Source: Hyphomicrobium sp.
GTDB lineage: Bacteria > Pseudomonadota > Alphaproteobacteria > Rhizobiales > Hyphomicrobiaceae
Assembly: GCA_025927515.1 (NCBI GenBank)
Contig: JAICLG010000034.1
Location: 1-15,532 of the forward strand
Reading direction: 5' to 3'
Length of the DNA: 15,532 nucleotides
Part shown: piece after piece, positions 1-6,224 of the stretch
Layout of the letters: each line of letters begins with the position of its first letter
How positions within the stretch are numbered: position 1 is the first letter of the stretch
The notes under the pieces: generated by a model
The model's input: the letters and a program-made list of their open reading frames with translations, nothing else
Told to the model about the DNA's origin: nothing
Databases searched by the model: none
Program-made: the position numbers and the translations under genes

Positions 1-1
1 A

Positions 2-448
2 ATTTCCCGTCAGCTGCTGCAAGAACTCGGCCGTGAACCAACGGTCGACGAGATTGCGGAATCGATGGGACTCTCGCCTGAAAAGGTCCGCGAAGTCATG
101 AAGATTTCGCAGGAGCCGATCTCACTCGAAACGCCGATCGGCGATGAAGAAGATTCGCATCTCGGTGATTTCATCGAAGACCGCAACGCTGTGCTGCCGA
201 TCGAAGCTGCGATCCAGTCGAACTTGCGCGATACGACGACGCGCGTGCTCGCCTCGCTGACGCCACGCGAAGAGCGCGTGCTGCGCATGCGCTTCGGTAT
301 CGGCATGAACACCGATCACACGCTCGAAGAAGTCGGCCAACAGTTCTCGGTGACACGCGAACGTATTCGCCAGATCGAAGCCAAAGCGCTTCGCAAGCTG
401 AAGCATCCCAGCCGGTCACGGAAGCTCAGGAGCTTCCTGGATAACTGA
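2..448 (+). CDS. rpoD: RNA polymerase primary sigma factor RpoD, C-terminal part (5' end outside window)
   Basis: This is the last ~148 residues of the housekeeping sigma-70 factor, which directs core RNA polymerase to most promoters. The reading frame is open from base 2 to the TGA at 446-448, so the start lies upstream of the window. Seen here are the end of region 3 ([20 protein letters not shown]) and region 4. Region 4.2 contains the helix-turn-helix [20 protein letters not shown], which contacts the -35 element. The tail [17 protein letters not shown] is typical of primary sigma factors in Alphaproteobacteria and differs from RpoH and ECF sigmas. An intrinsic terminator follows 5 bases after the stop. 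The next gene is convergent, so rpoD ends its transcription unit here. The identification is near certain; only the N-terminus is unseen. Confidence 0.97.
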   Translation: MSRQLLQELGREPTVDEIAESMGLSPEKVREVMKISQEPISLETPIGDEEDSHLGDFIEDRNAVLPIEAAIQSNLRDTTTRVLASLTPREERVLRMRFGIGMNTDHTLEEVGQQFSVTRERIRQIEAKALRKLKHPSRSRKLRSFLDN

Positions 449-452
449 TCAC

Positions 453-476
453 AAGGGCCGCGAAAGCGGCCCTTTT
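453..476 (+). terminator. Rho-independent terminator of rpoD
   Basis: A perfect 9-bp stem (453-461 AAGGGCCGC with 466-474 GCGGCCCTT) closes a GAAA tetraloop, and the run TTTT (473-476) follows. It starts 5 bases after the rpoD stop. On the minus strand the stem is not followed by a T run, so it should act mainly on rpoD and not on the convergent kinase gene. Confidence 0.9.
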
Positions 477-512
477 CACATTCAATGCTTCCGTGCAAAG
501 GCACCAGGGCGC

Positions 513-1733
513 TCACTGGCCGCCAGAGCCCTCTCTCCCAAGCGGCAGGATCACCAGGAATTCGGTTCCGGGGTTTTGGGCCTTGATGTCCAGTTCTCCG
601 TCGAGCTGCTGGGTAAAAGCGGCGATAATCGTCATACCCAAGCTTTTCGATGACAGCGGATCGAAGTCATCGGGAAGCCCTGCACCCTCATCTCTGACAG
701 ATAGCTCGGCTTTATCGTCGCCAGCGCGCGCTATGCGCACCCAGATGCGGCCGCCGGAAGCGTCTCCATATGCGTACTTCGCTGCGTTCATGACCAATTC
801 GGAGATGATAAGGGCCGCCGAGATCGCACGATCCGTCGAGAGAACCAATCCGTTTTCCGTCTCGACCTGGATATCGCATTCACTGAGATTGGCGCTGAGG
901 TCCTTGCAAACCAATTCGACATAAACGCCGAGGTCCAGCGCATCGATATCGTTGCTGTGATAAAGCCGCTCATGGGCGCGCGCGACGGCATGAACGCGTT
1001 GCGACGCTTCTTCCAGCTGCTCCGTCAGCCTTGGTTCGTTGGTTTTCATCGCCTGCAGCCGGAGCATCGTCGCGACGATGGTCAGGCTGTTCTTGACGCG
1101 ATGATTGATTTCCTTGAGCAGAACTTCATGGCGGTCCAGGGCTTCTTTGAGGTGACGCTCATATCGCTCGCGCTCAATCGCCATGCCGAGAATGTTCGCG
1201 GCGCCCTGCAGAAACGCGAGATCGCCCTCGACGAATTGATCGTCGGAGCGGCTATCGACCTCGAGTACGCCGAAAGGTTTGCCGTCGCCCTGCAGGATAA
1301 CGTTCATTGCGCGGCGGACGCCGTGGATCTCCAGAATCTCAGGCGTGCGAAACCGTTCCTCGTTTTCGAGATGGTTCGAAATCACCGGCTTTCCCGTGCG
1401 CAACGCAAAGCCCGCTGGGGATTCGAGATCCGCTCCGACGCTGGCACGCCCAACGATGCCGGGTTTCCAGCCAACCCCTGCCGTGACCAGCAGCCGGTTT
1501 TCCGCCGGCAGGTATTCCATCACCTTGCAGAACTCGGCGCGCAGCCCCTTGGCGGTAAGATACGCCGTCCTGGCGAGCAGTTCCCCGAGCGAGGGACCCT
1601 GAAGCGCGACCACGCCCAATTCGGCTAGAATTTCTTGTTGCCGGATGCGTTCTTCGAGCGAGCGCATCGTGGTGTCGGGTGGCGGCGGGTCGGGAGCCTG
1701 CTCAACCACGGGATCGGGATTTTTATCAGTCAC
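513..1733 (-). CDS. Cytosolic sensor histidine kinase, GAF + HisKA_2 + HATPase
   Basis: This 406-residue protein is a two-component sensor kinase. Residues ~45-187 look like a GAF sensor domain, beginning LGELLARTAYLTAKGLRAEF and ending before IERERYERHL. A HisKA_2 dimerisation domain follows with HEVLLKEINHRVKNSLTIVA, where His211 is the expected phosphorylated residue. The ATPase domain has the N box SELVMNAAKYAYG (Asn316), the G1 motif DEGAGLP (348-354) and SLGMTII (364-370). No transmembrane segment or signal peptide is visible, so it should sense a cytosolic signal. The start is GTG at 1733; an ATG at residue 23 (MRSLEER) is an alternative. No response regulator lies beside it. Kinases of the HisKA_2/HWE type often feed the PhyR-NepR-EcfG general stress response in this class of bacteria, but that link is inference here. 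It is convergent with rpoD, 64 bases apart. Confidence 0.93.
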   Translation of the reverse strand: MTDKNPDPVVEQAPDPPPPDTTMRSLEERIRQQEILAELGVVALQGPSLGELLARTAYLTAKGLRAEFCKVMEYLPAENRLLVTAGVGWKPGIVGRASVGADLESPAGFALRTGKPVISNHLENEERFRTPEILEIHGVRRAMNVILQGDGKPFGVLEVDSRSDDQFVEGDLAFLQGAANILGMAIERERYERHLKEALDRHEVLLKEINHRVKNSLTIVATMLRLQAMKTNEPRLTEQLEEASQRVHAVARAHERLYHSNDIDALDLGVYVELVCKDLSANLSECDIQVETENGLVLSTDRAISAALIISELVMNAAKYAYGDASGGRIWVRIARAGDDKAELSVRDEGAGLPDDFDPLSSKSLGMTIIAAFTQQLDGELDIKAQNPGTEFLVILPLGREGSGGQ

Positions 1734-1816
1734 GGTAAATGGAATGCCCTAGGTGTGCGGGGTACCGGATGCCCGCGCAATGCATGAGGACGGCGCGGGT
1801 GCGCAAATGAATTCCC

Positions 1817-1822
1817 ATTATA
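1817..1822 (-). promoter_or_regulatory. Possible -10 element upstream of the histidine kinase
   Basis: On the minus strand this reads TATAAT inside an AT-rich island (about 1815-1830) in otherwise GC-rich DNA, 83 bases upstream of the kinase GTG. No convincing TTGACA-like -35 box lies 16-18 bases further up. The best candidates there are GCTTTT or CGCTTT. It could belong to another sigma factor or be chance. The rest of 1734-1915 shows nothing else recognisable. Confidence 0.25.
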
Positions 1823-1915
1823 TATAAATGCCGCCGCGAAAAGCGTGGAAAGTTTAATACGCGGCGGGATCCGTCTGATTACTTAGCGTTTTCAGCCACT
1901 CCCGGCGAGCATCAA

Positions 1916-2222
1916 TTAGGATAATGGCGACTTGAATTCCGTGAGCACCCAATCGACAAAGACGCGCACGCGCGGTGGGAGCTGGCGGTTTCTGGCATAG
2001 AGGAGCGGTACGTGCAACGGTTACGGCGACGTCTCTTCGCGCAGCGGCACGAGGCTGCCCTCGGCGAGGGCGTCCTCGACACCCCCCACGCGGCACCCGG
2101 ATGCTGCCAAGGCCCAGCTTCGCCGCAGCTCCATAGCTTTCGGCAGCGCTGACCCGGCAGCGTTACGGTGTTCAAATAGCCATCGACCTCGCGCTCAATC
2201 AGCGGTTTAACCGCGAGCTCAT
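1916..2222 (-). pseudogene. Degraded LysR-family regulator, C-terminal effector-domain remnant
   Basis: Minus-strand fragments line up with the end of a LysR substrate-binding domain but in different frames. They are ELAVKPLIEREVDGYLNTV near 2222-2165, then AESYGAAAKLGLGSIRVPRG, then GGVEDALAEGSLVPLREE, and finally HVPLLYARNRQLPPRVRVF with the tail DWVLTEFKSPLS before a TAA at 1916-1918. The first shift lies around 2145-2160. The second is at a run of six G (C at 2082-2087 on the plus strand), where deleting one base restores the frame. An in-frame TAA lies at 2021-2023. The DNA-binding N-terminal half is absent: the fragment runs into the start region of the divergent SDR gene. Several independent lesions plus the truncation argue for real decay and not a single sequencing error. 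LysR genes are commonly divergent from an SDR target, so this may be that gene's former regulator. Confidence 0.82.
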
Positions 2223-2238
2223 TTTGAGGAGGCAAGGA

Positions 2239-3003
2239 ATGCCCGACAGCACCAACATCGCGCTCATCACAGGCGCCAGCCGCGGGCTCGGCCGCAGCAC
2301 TGCCGTCGCTCTTGCCCGGAAGGGCGTCGACGTCATCGGCACCTATCACGCCAACAAGGCCGAGGCCGACGAGACGGTCGCGGCGATCAAAGCGCTCGGG
2401 CGAAAAGCGGTGATGTTCCAGCTCGACACGGGCAACGTTGCGTCCTTCCCTGCCTTCGCCGAGGAGGTACGCACGGCTCTGAAAAGCGTCTGGTCGCGCG
2501 ACAGCTTCGATTATCTCGTCAACAATGCCGGCATCGGCATTCATTCTCCCTTTGCCGAAACGAGCGAAGCCGATTTCGATCGCCTGATGAACATCCACTT
2601 CAAGGGCGTGTTTTTCCTGACGCAGACGCTGCTGCCGCTGATTGCCAACGGCGGGCGGATCGTGAATCTCTCCAGCGGATTGGCGCGGTTCAGCCTGCCC
2701 GGCTTCGCGGCTTATGCGTCGATGAAGGGCGCGATCGAAGTGCTGACGCGTTATCTTGCCAAGGAACTCGGTCCGCGCGGCATTGCCGTCAATACCGTTG
2801 CGCCGGGGGCCATAGCAACGGACTTCGGCGGTGGCGCCGTGCGGGACAATAAGCAGCTGAACGATTTCGTTGCATCCGTCACTGCACTCGGCCGCGCTGG
2901 ACTGCCCGACGACATTGGGCCCGCGATCGCCAATCTCCTGACCGATGAGAACGGCTGGATCAACGCGCAGAGGATTGAAGTCTCAGGCGGGATGTTCGTC
3001 TAG
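2239..3003 (+). CDS. SDR-family NAD(P)-dependent oxidoreductase
   Basis: This is a 254-residue classical short-chain dehydrogenase/reductase, which oxidises or reduces a hydroxyl/carbonyl substrate with NAD(P)(H). The cofactor motif TGASRGLG is at 11-18 and NNAG at 95-98. The catalytic Ser146 (SSGLARFS), Tyr159 and Lys163 (YASMK) are all present, as is Asn118 in MNIHFKG. The length is normal. The ATG at 2239 is chosen because AGGAGG (2227-2232) lies six bases upstream; an in-frame TTG at 2224 overlaps that ribosome site and is unlikely. The substrate cannot be told from sequence. His37 and Lys40 just after strand beta-2 (GTYHANK) hint at NADP preference, but this is weak. A LysR remnant lies immediately upstream on the other strand, so the gene may have lost specific regulation. 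It ends in a bidirectional terminator. Confidence 0.95.
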   Translation: MPDSTNIALITGASRGLGRSTAVALARKGVDVIGTYHANKAEADETVAAIKALGRKAVMFQLDTGNVASFPAFAEEVRTALKSVWSRDSFDYLVNNAGIGIHSPFAETSEADFDRLMNIHFKGVFFLTQTLLPLIANGGRIVNLSSGLARFSLPGFAAYASMKGAIEVLTRYLAKELGPRGIAVNTVAPGAIATDFGGGAVRDNKQLNDFVASVTALGRAGLPDDIGPAIANLLTDENGWINAQRIEVSGGMFV

Positions 3004-3011
3004 TAATAAAA

Positions 3012-3035
3012 AAGGGTCGCAAAAGCGGCCCTTTT
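3012..3035. terminator. Bidirectional Rho-independent terminator between the SDR and EthD genes
   Basis: A 9-bp stem with one G:T wobble (3012-3020 AAGGGTCGC, 3025-3033 GCGGCCCTT) closes an AAAA loop. It is followed by TTTT on the plus strand and preceded by a run of A, which gives a T tract on the minus strand. It lies 8 bases after the SDR stop and about 30 bases past the EthD stop, so it can end both convergent transcripts. The stem is nearly the same as the rpoD terminator at 453-474. Confidence 0.88.
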
Positions 3036-3062
3036 CTTCAACCCATCGCTGATGTCGCCGCC

Positions 3063-3377
3063 TTAACCGACGACAACTTCGCTGATCTGGATGACCGGCG
3101 CCAAGTCCGTGTAGTTCGGGATGTCGGCAAGTATCTCCTTGGCGTGCGGGCCGAAGCCTGCTTGAAAGGCAGCGACCGAGTCACAGTAGATATGGCACAT
3201 GCCGATGTACGTCGCCGGCGTGCCGGGCGCGCCGCCGCCGATGCCCTTATCGACCGTGTAGGACTTGCACTTGTCGCCCATTTTGCTCGCGACCATCGGC
3301 ATATGCTTATCGCGATAATACTCATGATCGAACCGCGCGCCCGGAACGTTCGGATACATCACGCTGACTTTGATCAT
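3063..3377 (-). CDS. EthD-family small protein
   Basis: This 104-residue protein belongs to the EthD family (dimeric alpha+beta barrel fold). The N-terminal pattern MIKVSVMYPNVPGARFDHEY followed by YRDKHMPM is the family hallmark, and the C-terminal strand is IQISEVVVG. EthD was named from an ether-degradation gene cluster, where it is needed for function, but most family members have no assigned reaction and may act as small oxygenases, chaperones or binding proteins. The ATG at 3377 is preceded by AGGAGG (3385-3390 on the plus strand) at good spacing, an unusually strong ribosome site, so high expression is likely. It lies 108 bases downstream of the GreA-like gene on the same strand, with GC-rich short hairpins but no T-tract terminator between, so read-through is possible. 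No ether-degradation gene is nearby. Confidence 0.92.
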   Translation of the reverse strand: MIKVSVMYPNVPGARFDHEYYRDKHMPMVASKMGDKCKSYTVDKGIGGGAPGTPATYIGMCHIYCDSVAAFQAGFGPHAKEILADIPNYTDLAPVIQISEVVVG

Positions 3378-3485
3378 TTAGGTACCTCCTCCGCATTTTC
3401 GCGTGTGCGATGCTAGCCGCTGCTTAGACCCGGCAGCATCCGGGTGCAATCAGCGATCTCGCGGCATCGCGGCTTTAGCGTACGC

Positions 3486-3944
3486 CTATTCGATTTTCGT
3501 GATTTCGGCTTCTCCAACGCCCGCCTTGACGACGTCACCGACGGATTTGCCCATCAGAGCCTGCGCCAAAGGCGAGACATACGAGATAGACCCTTTGGCG
3601 GGATCGGCTTCATCCTCGCCGACGATCTGGAATTTCTGAATTCGGCCGTCATTCCTTTCGAGCGTCACGCGAGACCCGAACGACACCACGGATACGTCCT
3701 CAGCTGGCGGTTGCACCTCGGCCGTGCCGAGCCGCTGGTTCCAGTAGCGCAGATCATGCGTTGCGCGCGCAATCGCGTTGCGGTCGTCCGCCGCGTGCGC
3801 GGCCGCGATCTCGTCCTGAAGGCGTTTGACCTCGCCCTCGATGAAGGCAAGGCCCTCCGAGGTAACGAGGTTTCGGTGCTCCGAAACGAGCTTCTCGTGA
3901 AGCTCGTCGAGGCCTTCGGTCTCTTTGACGAATGCTCTGCTCAT
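3486..3944 (-). CDS. GreA/GreB-family transcription elongation factor
   Basis: This 152-residue protein, close to the ~158 of GreA, rescues backtracked RNA polymerase by stimulating transcript cleavage. Residues ~8-75 form the predicted coiled-coil hairpin (LHEKLVSEHRNL, then IEGEVKRLQDEIAAAH). A linker and the FKBP-like C-terminal domain follow, with the family signature ISYVSPLAQALMGKSVGDVV at 120-139. Acidic residues of the coil tip, which hold the catalytic magnesium in GreA, are represented by Asp53-Asp54; the strict D..E arrangement of E. coli GreA is not obvious, so this may be a divergent paralogue. The start ATG at 3944 fits the domain. The frame is open further upstream, but that stretch is antisense to yjbQ. 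No strong ribosome site is seen. It is divergent from yjbQ, with only 37 bases between the two starts. Confidence 0.9.
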   Translation of the reverse strand: MSRAFVKETEGLDELHEKLVSEHRNLVTSEGLAFIEGEVKRLQDEIAAAHAADDRNAIARATHDLRYWNQRLGTAEVQPPAEDVSVVSFGSRVTLERNDGRIQKFQIVGEDEADPAKGSISYVSPLAQALMGKSVGDVVKAGVGEAEITKIE

Positions 3945-3981
3945 CGCGATAACATAGGAACTCCCGAGCCCAGGTTCCAGC

Positions 3982-4401
3982 ATGCGCCAGTTCCAAAACA
4001 CCCTGACACTCGAAACGAACGGCCCCGGCCTTATCGAATTTACTGGAAACGTCGCGAAAATCGTGGCCGATTCCGGCATCGAAACCGGTTTGGTGCACGT
4101 TTTCTGCCGGCACACCTCGGCCTCGCTGCTGATCCAGGAAAACGCCGACCCCGACGTCCAGCGCGACCTCGTGGCTTTTTTCAAGCGTCTCGTGCCAGAC
4201 GGTGACCCGCTTTTCATTCATCGCGCCGAGGGTCCCGACGACATGCCGGCCCACGTCAAGTCGGCCTTGACGCAGATGACGCTGACGATCCCGGTCGCTA
4301 ACGGCGCAATGATGCTCGGCACCTGGCAAGGACTTTACCTGTTCGAGCATCGGCGCCGCCCGCACACCCGCAGCCTCGTCGTTCACGTGATCGGCGCGTG
4401 A
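3982..4401 (+). CDS. yjbQ: YjbQ family (UPF0047) protein
   Basis: This 139-residue protein matches the YjbQ/UPF0047 family in length and motifs. They are FCRHTSASLLIQENADPDV at 41-59, the segment GDPLFIHRAEGPDDMPAHVK with conserved His80 and His91, GTWQGLYLFEHRRRPHTR at 113-130, and a final strand VVHVIGA. The histidines and acidic residues are thought to form a metal or phosphate site. Family members can show weak thiamine-phosphate synthase activity, and their real role is not settled. The ATG at 3982 is the natural start. The gene is divergent from the GreA-like gene, leaving only 37 bases for both promoters. Its last 19 bases overlap the end of the convergent oxygenase gene. No thiamine gene is in the window. 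Confidence 0.94.
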   Translation: MRQFQNTLTLETNGPGLIEFTGNVAKIVADSGIETGLVHVFCRHTSASLLIQENADPDVQRDLVAFFKRLVPDGDPLFIHRAEGPDDMPAHVKSALTQMTLTIPVANGAMMLGTWQGLYLFEHRRRPHTRSLVVHVIGA

Positions 4402-5033
4402 TCTTTCTCCGACGCACCCCAAGCGTAATTGAAGCTCACCGACACACGCTCGGATTTCGCGTGATTGACCGGAACTTCGTGCCGTAGCCAGCTTTCCCAG
4501 AGCAGCAGGGTTCCGGCCTTCGGCACTATCGAAACGAACGTGCGATTTTTCTCATGCGCATCGCGCTTGCGAAGCGGCGCTGCCATCATCATCGCCAAGC
4601 GGGGGTCTTCGAACTTGATGGCGCTCGCGTCCTTCGGAAGGGCCAGATAAAGCGTGCCGCTAATGACCGAGTGCGGATGAATATGGGCACCGTGATGGCC
4701 GCCGCGATCGAGAACATTAATCCAAAGGCTGTCGATGCCGAGGCGCTTGCCTGCCAAGTCGAGATCGAGCGTTTTCGCGAAGCGTCCAACGTGGCGATCG
4801 AGCACGCCGACGAGATCGGCAAATGCCGGATGCCGGTCGGGCAGATCGCCAAGGGAAGCGTAAGATGTATATCCCGGATAGTCGTTCGCCTTCGACCAAG
4901 CCTGACCGGCCCGATCCTCGGCGGCCACGTCATGTGCGGCGTGCACCAGTTCCTCGATCAGTCCCGCCGTCGCACCGCGCGCCAATTCCTCGCGATAGAC
5001 TTGAGTAACGAAGAGTTCCGCGACGCCCGCCAT
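4383..5033 (-). CDS. Putative 2OG-Fe(II) oxygenase family protein
   Basis: This 216-residue protein resembles the 2OG-Fe(II) oxygenase-like family known as TIGR02466/PF13759. Seen are the beta-strand SLWINVLDRGGHHGAHIHPH (102-121) leading into SVISGTLYLALP, then FEDPR (141-145), and near the end LLLWESWLRHEVPVNH with His185 followed by SERVSVSFNYAW, where Arg196 would bind 2-oxoglutarate. The usual HxD pair is not clear: the region has HIHPH, so iron ligation must use these histidines or the protein is inactive. The substrate is unknown. The ATG at 5033 is chosen because GGGGA precedes it by a few bases and the domain starts at VAELFVTQVY. The frame is open upstream to 5174, but that would overlap the divergent gene. 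Its 3' end overlaps yjbQ by 19 bases, tail to tail. Confidence 0.82.
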   Translation of the reverse strand: MAGVAELFVTQVYREELARGATAGLIEELVHAAHDVAAEDRAGQAWSKANDYPGYTSYASLGDLPDRHPAFADLVGVLDRHVGRFAKTLDLDLAGKRLGIDSLWINVLDRGGHHGAHIHPHSVISGTLYLALPKDASAIKFEDPRLAMMMAAPLRKRDAHEKNRTFVSIVPKAGTLLLWESWLRHEVPVNHAKSERVSVSFNYAWGASEKDHAPIT

Positions 5034-5163
5034 TCTCGATCCCCATTTACGAGATATAAGGTCAGAAATGTCGCGTTTACCGCACCGTTTATGCGCATGG
5101 AAGGGGCGACCGCGACCTGCTAAGACCGCCGGCAAAGCATGAAACATCAGCCCGGAGACTTCC

Positions 5164-5598
5164 ATGTCCGACACGACCCCCGAATCGCAAAACCGCGCTG
5201 CGACGGCCGCCCTGATCCGAGATTACTACGCGGCCTTCAACCGTGGCGACACCGACGCGATGCTCGATTTTCTGACGGACGACGTCATCCACGACGTCAA
5301 CCAGGGTGAACGGCGGCAGGGCAAAGAGAAGTTTCGTGCCTTCAATGCGCGCATGACGCACAATTACAAGGAAGAGCTGAAGGACATCGTCGTCCTCGTC
5401 TCGAAGGATGCGACGCGTGCTGCCGCCGAATTCAACGTGCATGGTGTTTACAAGAACACTGAGGAAGGCCTGCCTGACGCCACCGGGCAGAAATACGTGT
5501 TGCCGGCAGGTACGTTTTTCGCGGTGCGAGATGGAAAGATCGCGCGCGTCACGACGTATTACAATCTGACCGACTGGATTGCGCAGGTCGCAGGCTAA
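5164..5598 (+). CDS. NTF2-like, ketosteroid-isomerase-related protein; first gene of a three-gene operon
   Basis: This 144-residue protein has the NTF2-like cone-shaped fold. It shows the pattern of the ketosteroid-isomerase-related group (I recall it as TIGR02096): MLDFLTDDVIHDVNQGERRQ at 38-57, then FRAFNARMTHNYKEEL, AAEFNVHGVYKNTEEGLPDA, GQKYVLPAGTFFAV and the tail RVTTYYNLTDWIAQV. True steroid isomerase activity is not implied; members of this fold act as isomerases, hydratases, lyases or binding proteins. GGAG at 5154-5157 lies six bases before the ATG. The next gene begins 14 bases after its stop and the third overlaps the second, so the three are very likely co-transcribed. The upstream divergent gene leaves 130 bases for promoters, in which no clear boxes are seen. 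Confidence 0.92.
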   Translation: MSDTTPESQNRAATAALIRDYYAAFNRGDTDAMLDFLTDDVIHDVNQGERRQGKEKFRAFNARMTHNYKEELKDIVVLVSKDATRAAAEFNVHGVYKNTEEGLPDATGQKYVLPAGTFFAVRDGKIARVTTYYNLTDWIAQVAG

Positions 5599-5612
5599 AG
5601 GGAAAACAGTCG

Positions 5613-6224
5613 ATGGCGGCAGCCGGCGAGAAAAAGAAACTCGACGTCAAATCGATCACGGGGGAGGAGATCTACAAGATCCTCCCCGATCTCGCGCGAC
5701 TGCGCATCATCGTGTTTCGCGACTGGCCGTATCTCTACGACGGCACATTGGAATACGAAGAGAAATACCTGAAGACATTCGCAGCGGCCAAGGGCGCGGT
5801 CGTCATCGCCGCTTATGACGGCTCGGAGATGGTCGGCGCCTCGACCGGAGCGCCGATGATCGAGCACGCGGACGAATTCGGCGAGCCGTTCCGTAAGGCA
5901 GGATACGATATCTCGAAAATCTTTTACTGCGGCGAGAGCGTGCTTTTGAAAAGCCATCGCGGCTATGGGCTCGGGCACGCGTTTTTCGACGGCCGCGAAG
6001 CCCAGGCGCACAAGCTCGGCGGCTTCCAATTTTCGACGTTCTGCCGCGTCATCCGCCCCGACGATCACCCATTGAAACCAGCCGACTATGCCCCACTTGA
6101 TCCTTTCTGGAAAAAGCGCGGCTATGCCCCGGTCGATGGCATCGTTGCGACTTACGACTGGAAGGACATCGACCAACCACACGAAACGCGCCACGATATG
6201 CAGTTCTGGATGAAGACCCTTTGA
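5613..6224 (+). CDS. GNAT-family N-acetyltransferase, operon gene 2
   Basis: This 203-residue acyltransferase should move an acetyl or other acyl group from CoA to an amine. The acetyl-CoA loop of motif A is seen in ESVLLKSHRGYGLGHAFFDG (108-127), with Arg116-Gly-Tyr-Gly-Leu-Gly. The preceding strand is VVIAAYDGSEMVGAS. The C-terminal half has PFWKKRGYAPVDGIVATYDW, a GNAT-like strand pair with a KRGY motif. It is longer than a minimal GNAT, with an N-terminal extension and an insert around 82-104 (IEHADEFGEPFRKAGYDISK) that may shape the substrate pocket. A GGGA-type site (5600-5604) precedes the ATG. Its stop TGA (6222-6224) overlaps the TTG start of the nitrilase-like gene, which suggests translational coupling. 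The substrate is unknown; the neighbour suggests an amide-containing small molecule. Confidence 0.9.
   Translation: MAAAGEKKKLDVKSITGEEIYKILPDLARLRIIVFRDWPYLYDGTLEYEEKYLKTFAAAKGAVVIAAYDGSEMVGASTGAPMIEHADEFGEPFRKAGYDISKIFYCGESVLLKSHRGYGLGHAFFDGREAQAHKLGGFQFSTFCRVIRPDDHPLKPADYAPLDPFWKKRGYAPVDGIVATYDWKDIDQPHETRHDMQFWMKTL

Noticed and set aside
957..1628. A 223-codon open frame on the plus strand inside the kinase gene
   Set aside because: It is antisense to a kinase with every catalytic motif; the product has no recognisable domain and reflects GC-rich codon shadowing.
1780..1812. An EcfG-type promoter (GGAAC...GTT) upstream of the kinase
   Set aside because: The minus strand has GGAAT and a CGTC about 17-18 bases on, but both boxes deviate from the consensus, so I did not call it.
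1912..2598. A long minus-strand frame crossing the LysR remnant and the SDR gene
   Set aside because: It merges antisense SDR sequence with one of three LysR frames; no single protein explains it. The LysR homology changes frame inside it.
3444..4205. A 253-codon plus-strand frame over the GreA-like and yjbQ genes
   Set aside because: It is a shadow of the GreA/GreB-like gene on the other strand and then out of frame with yjbQ; both real genes have clear family motifs.
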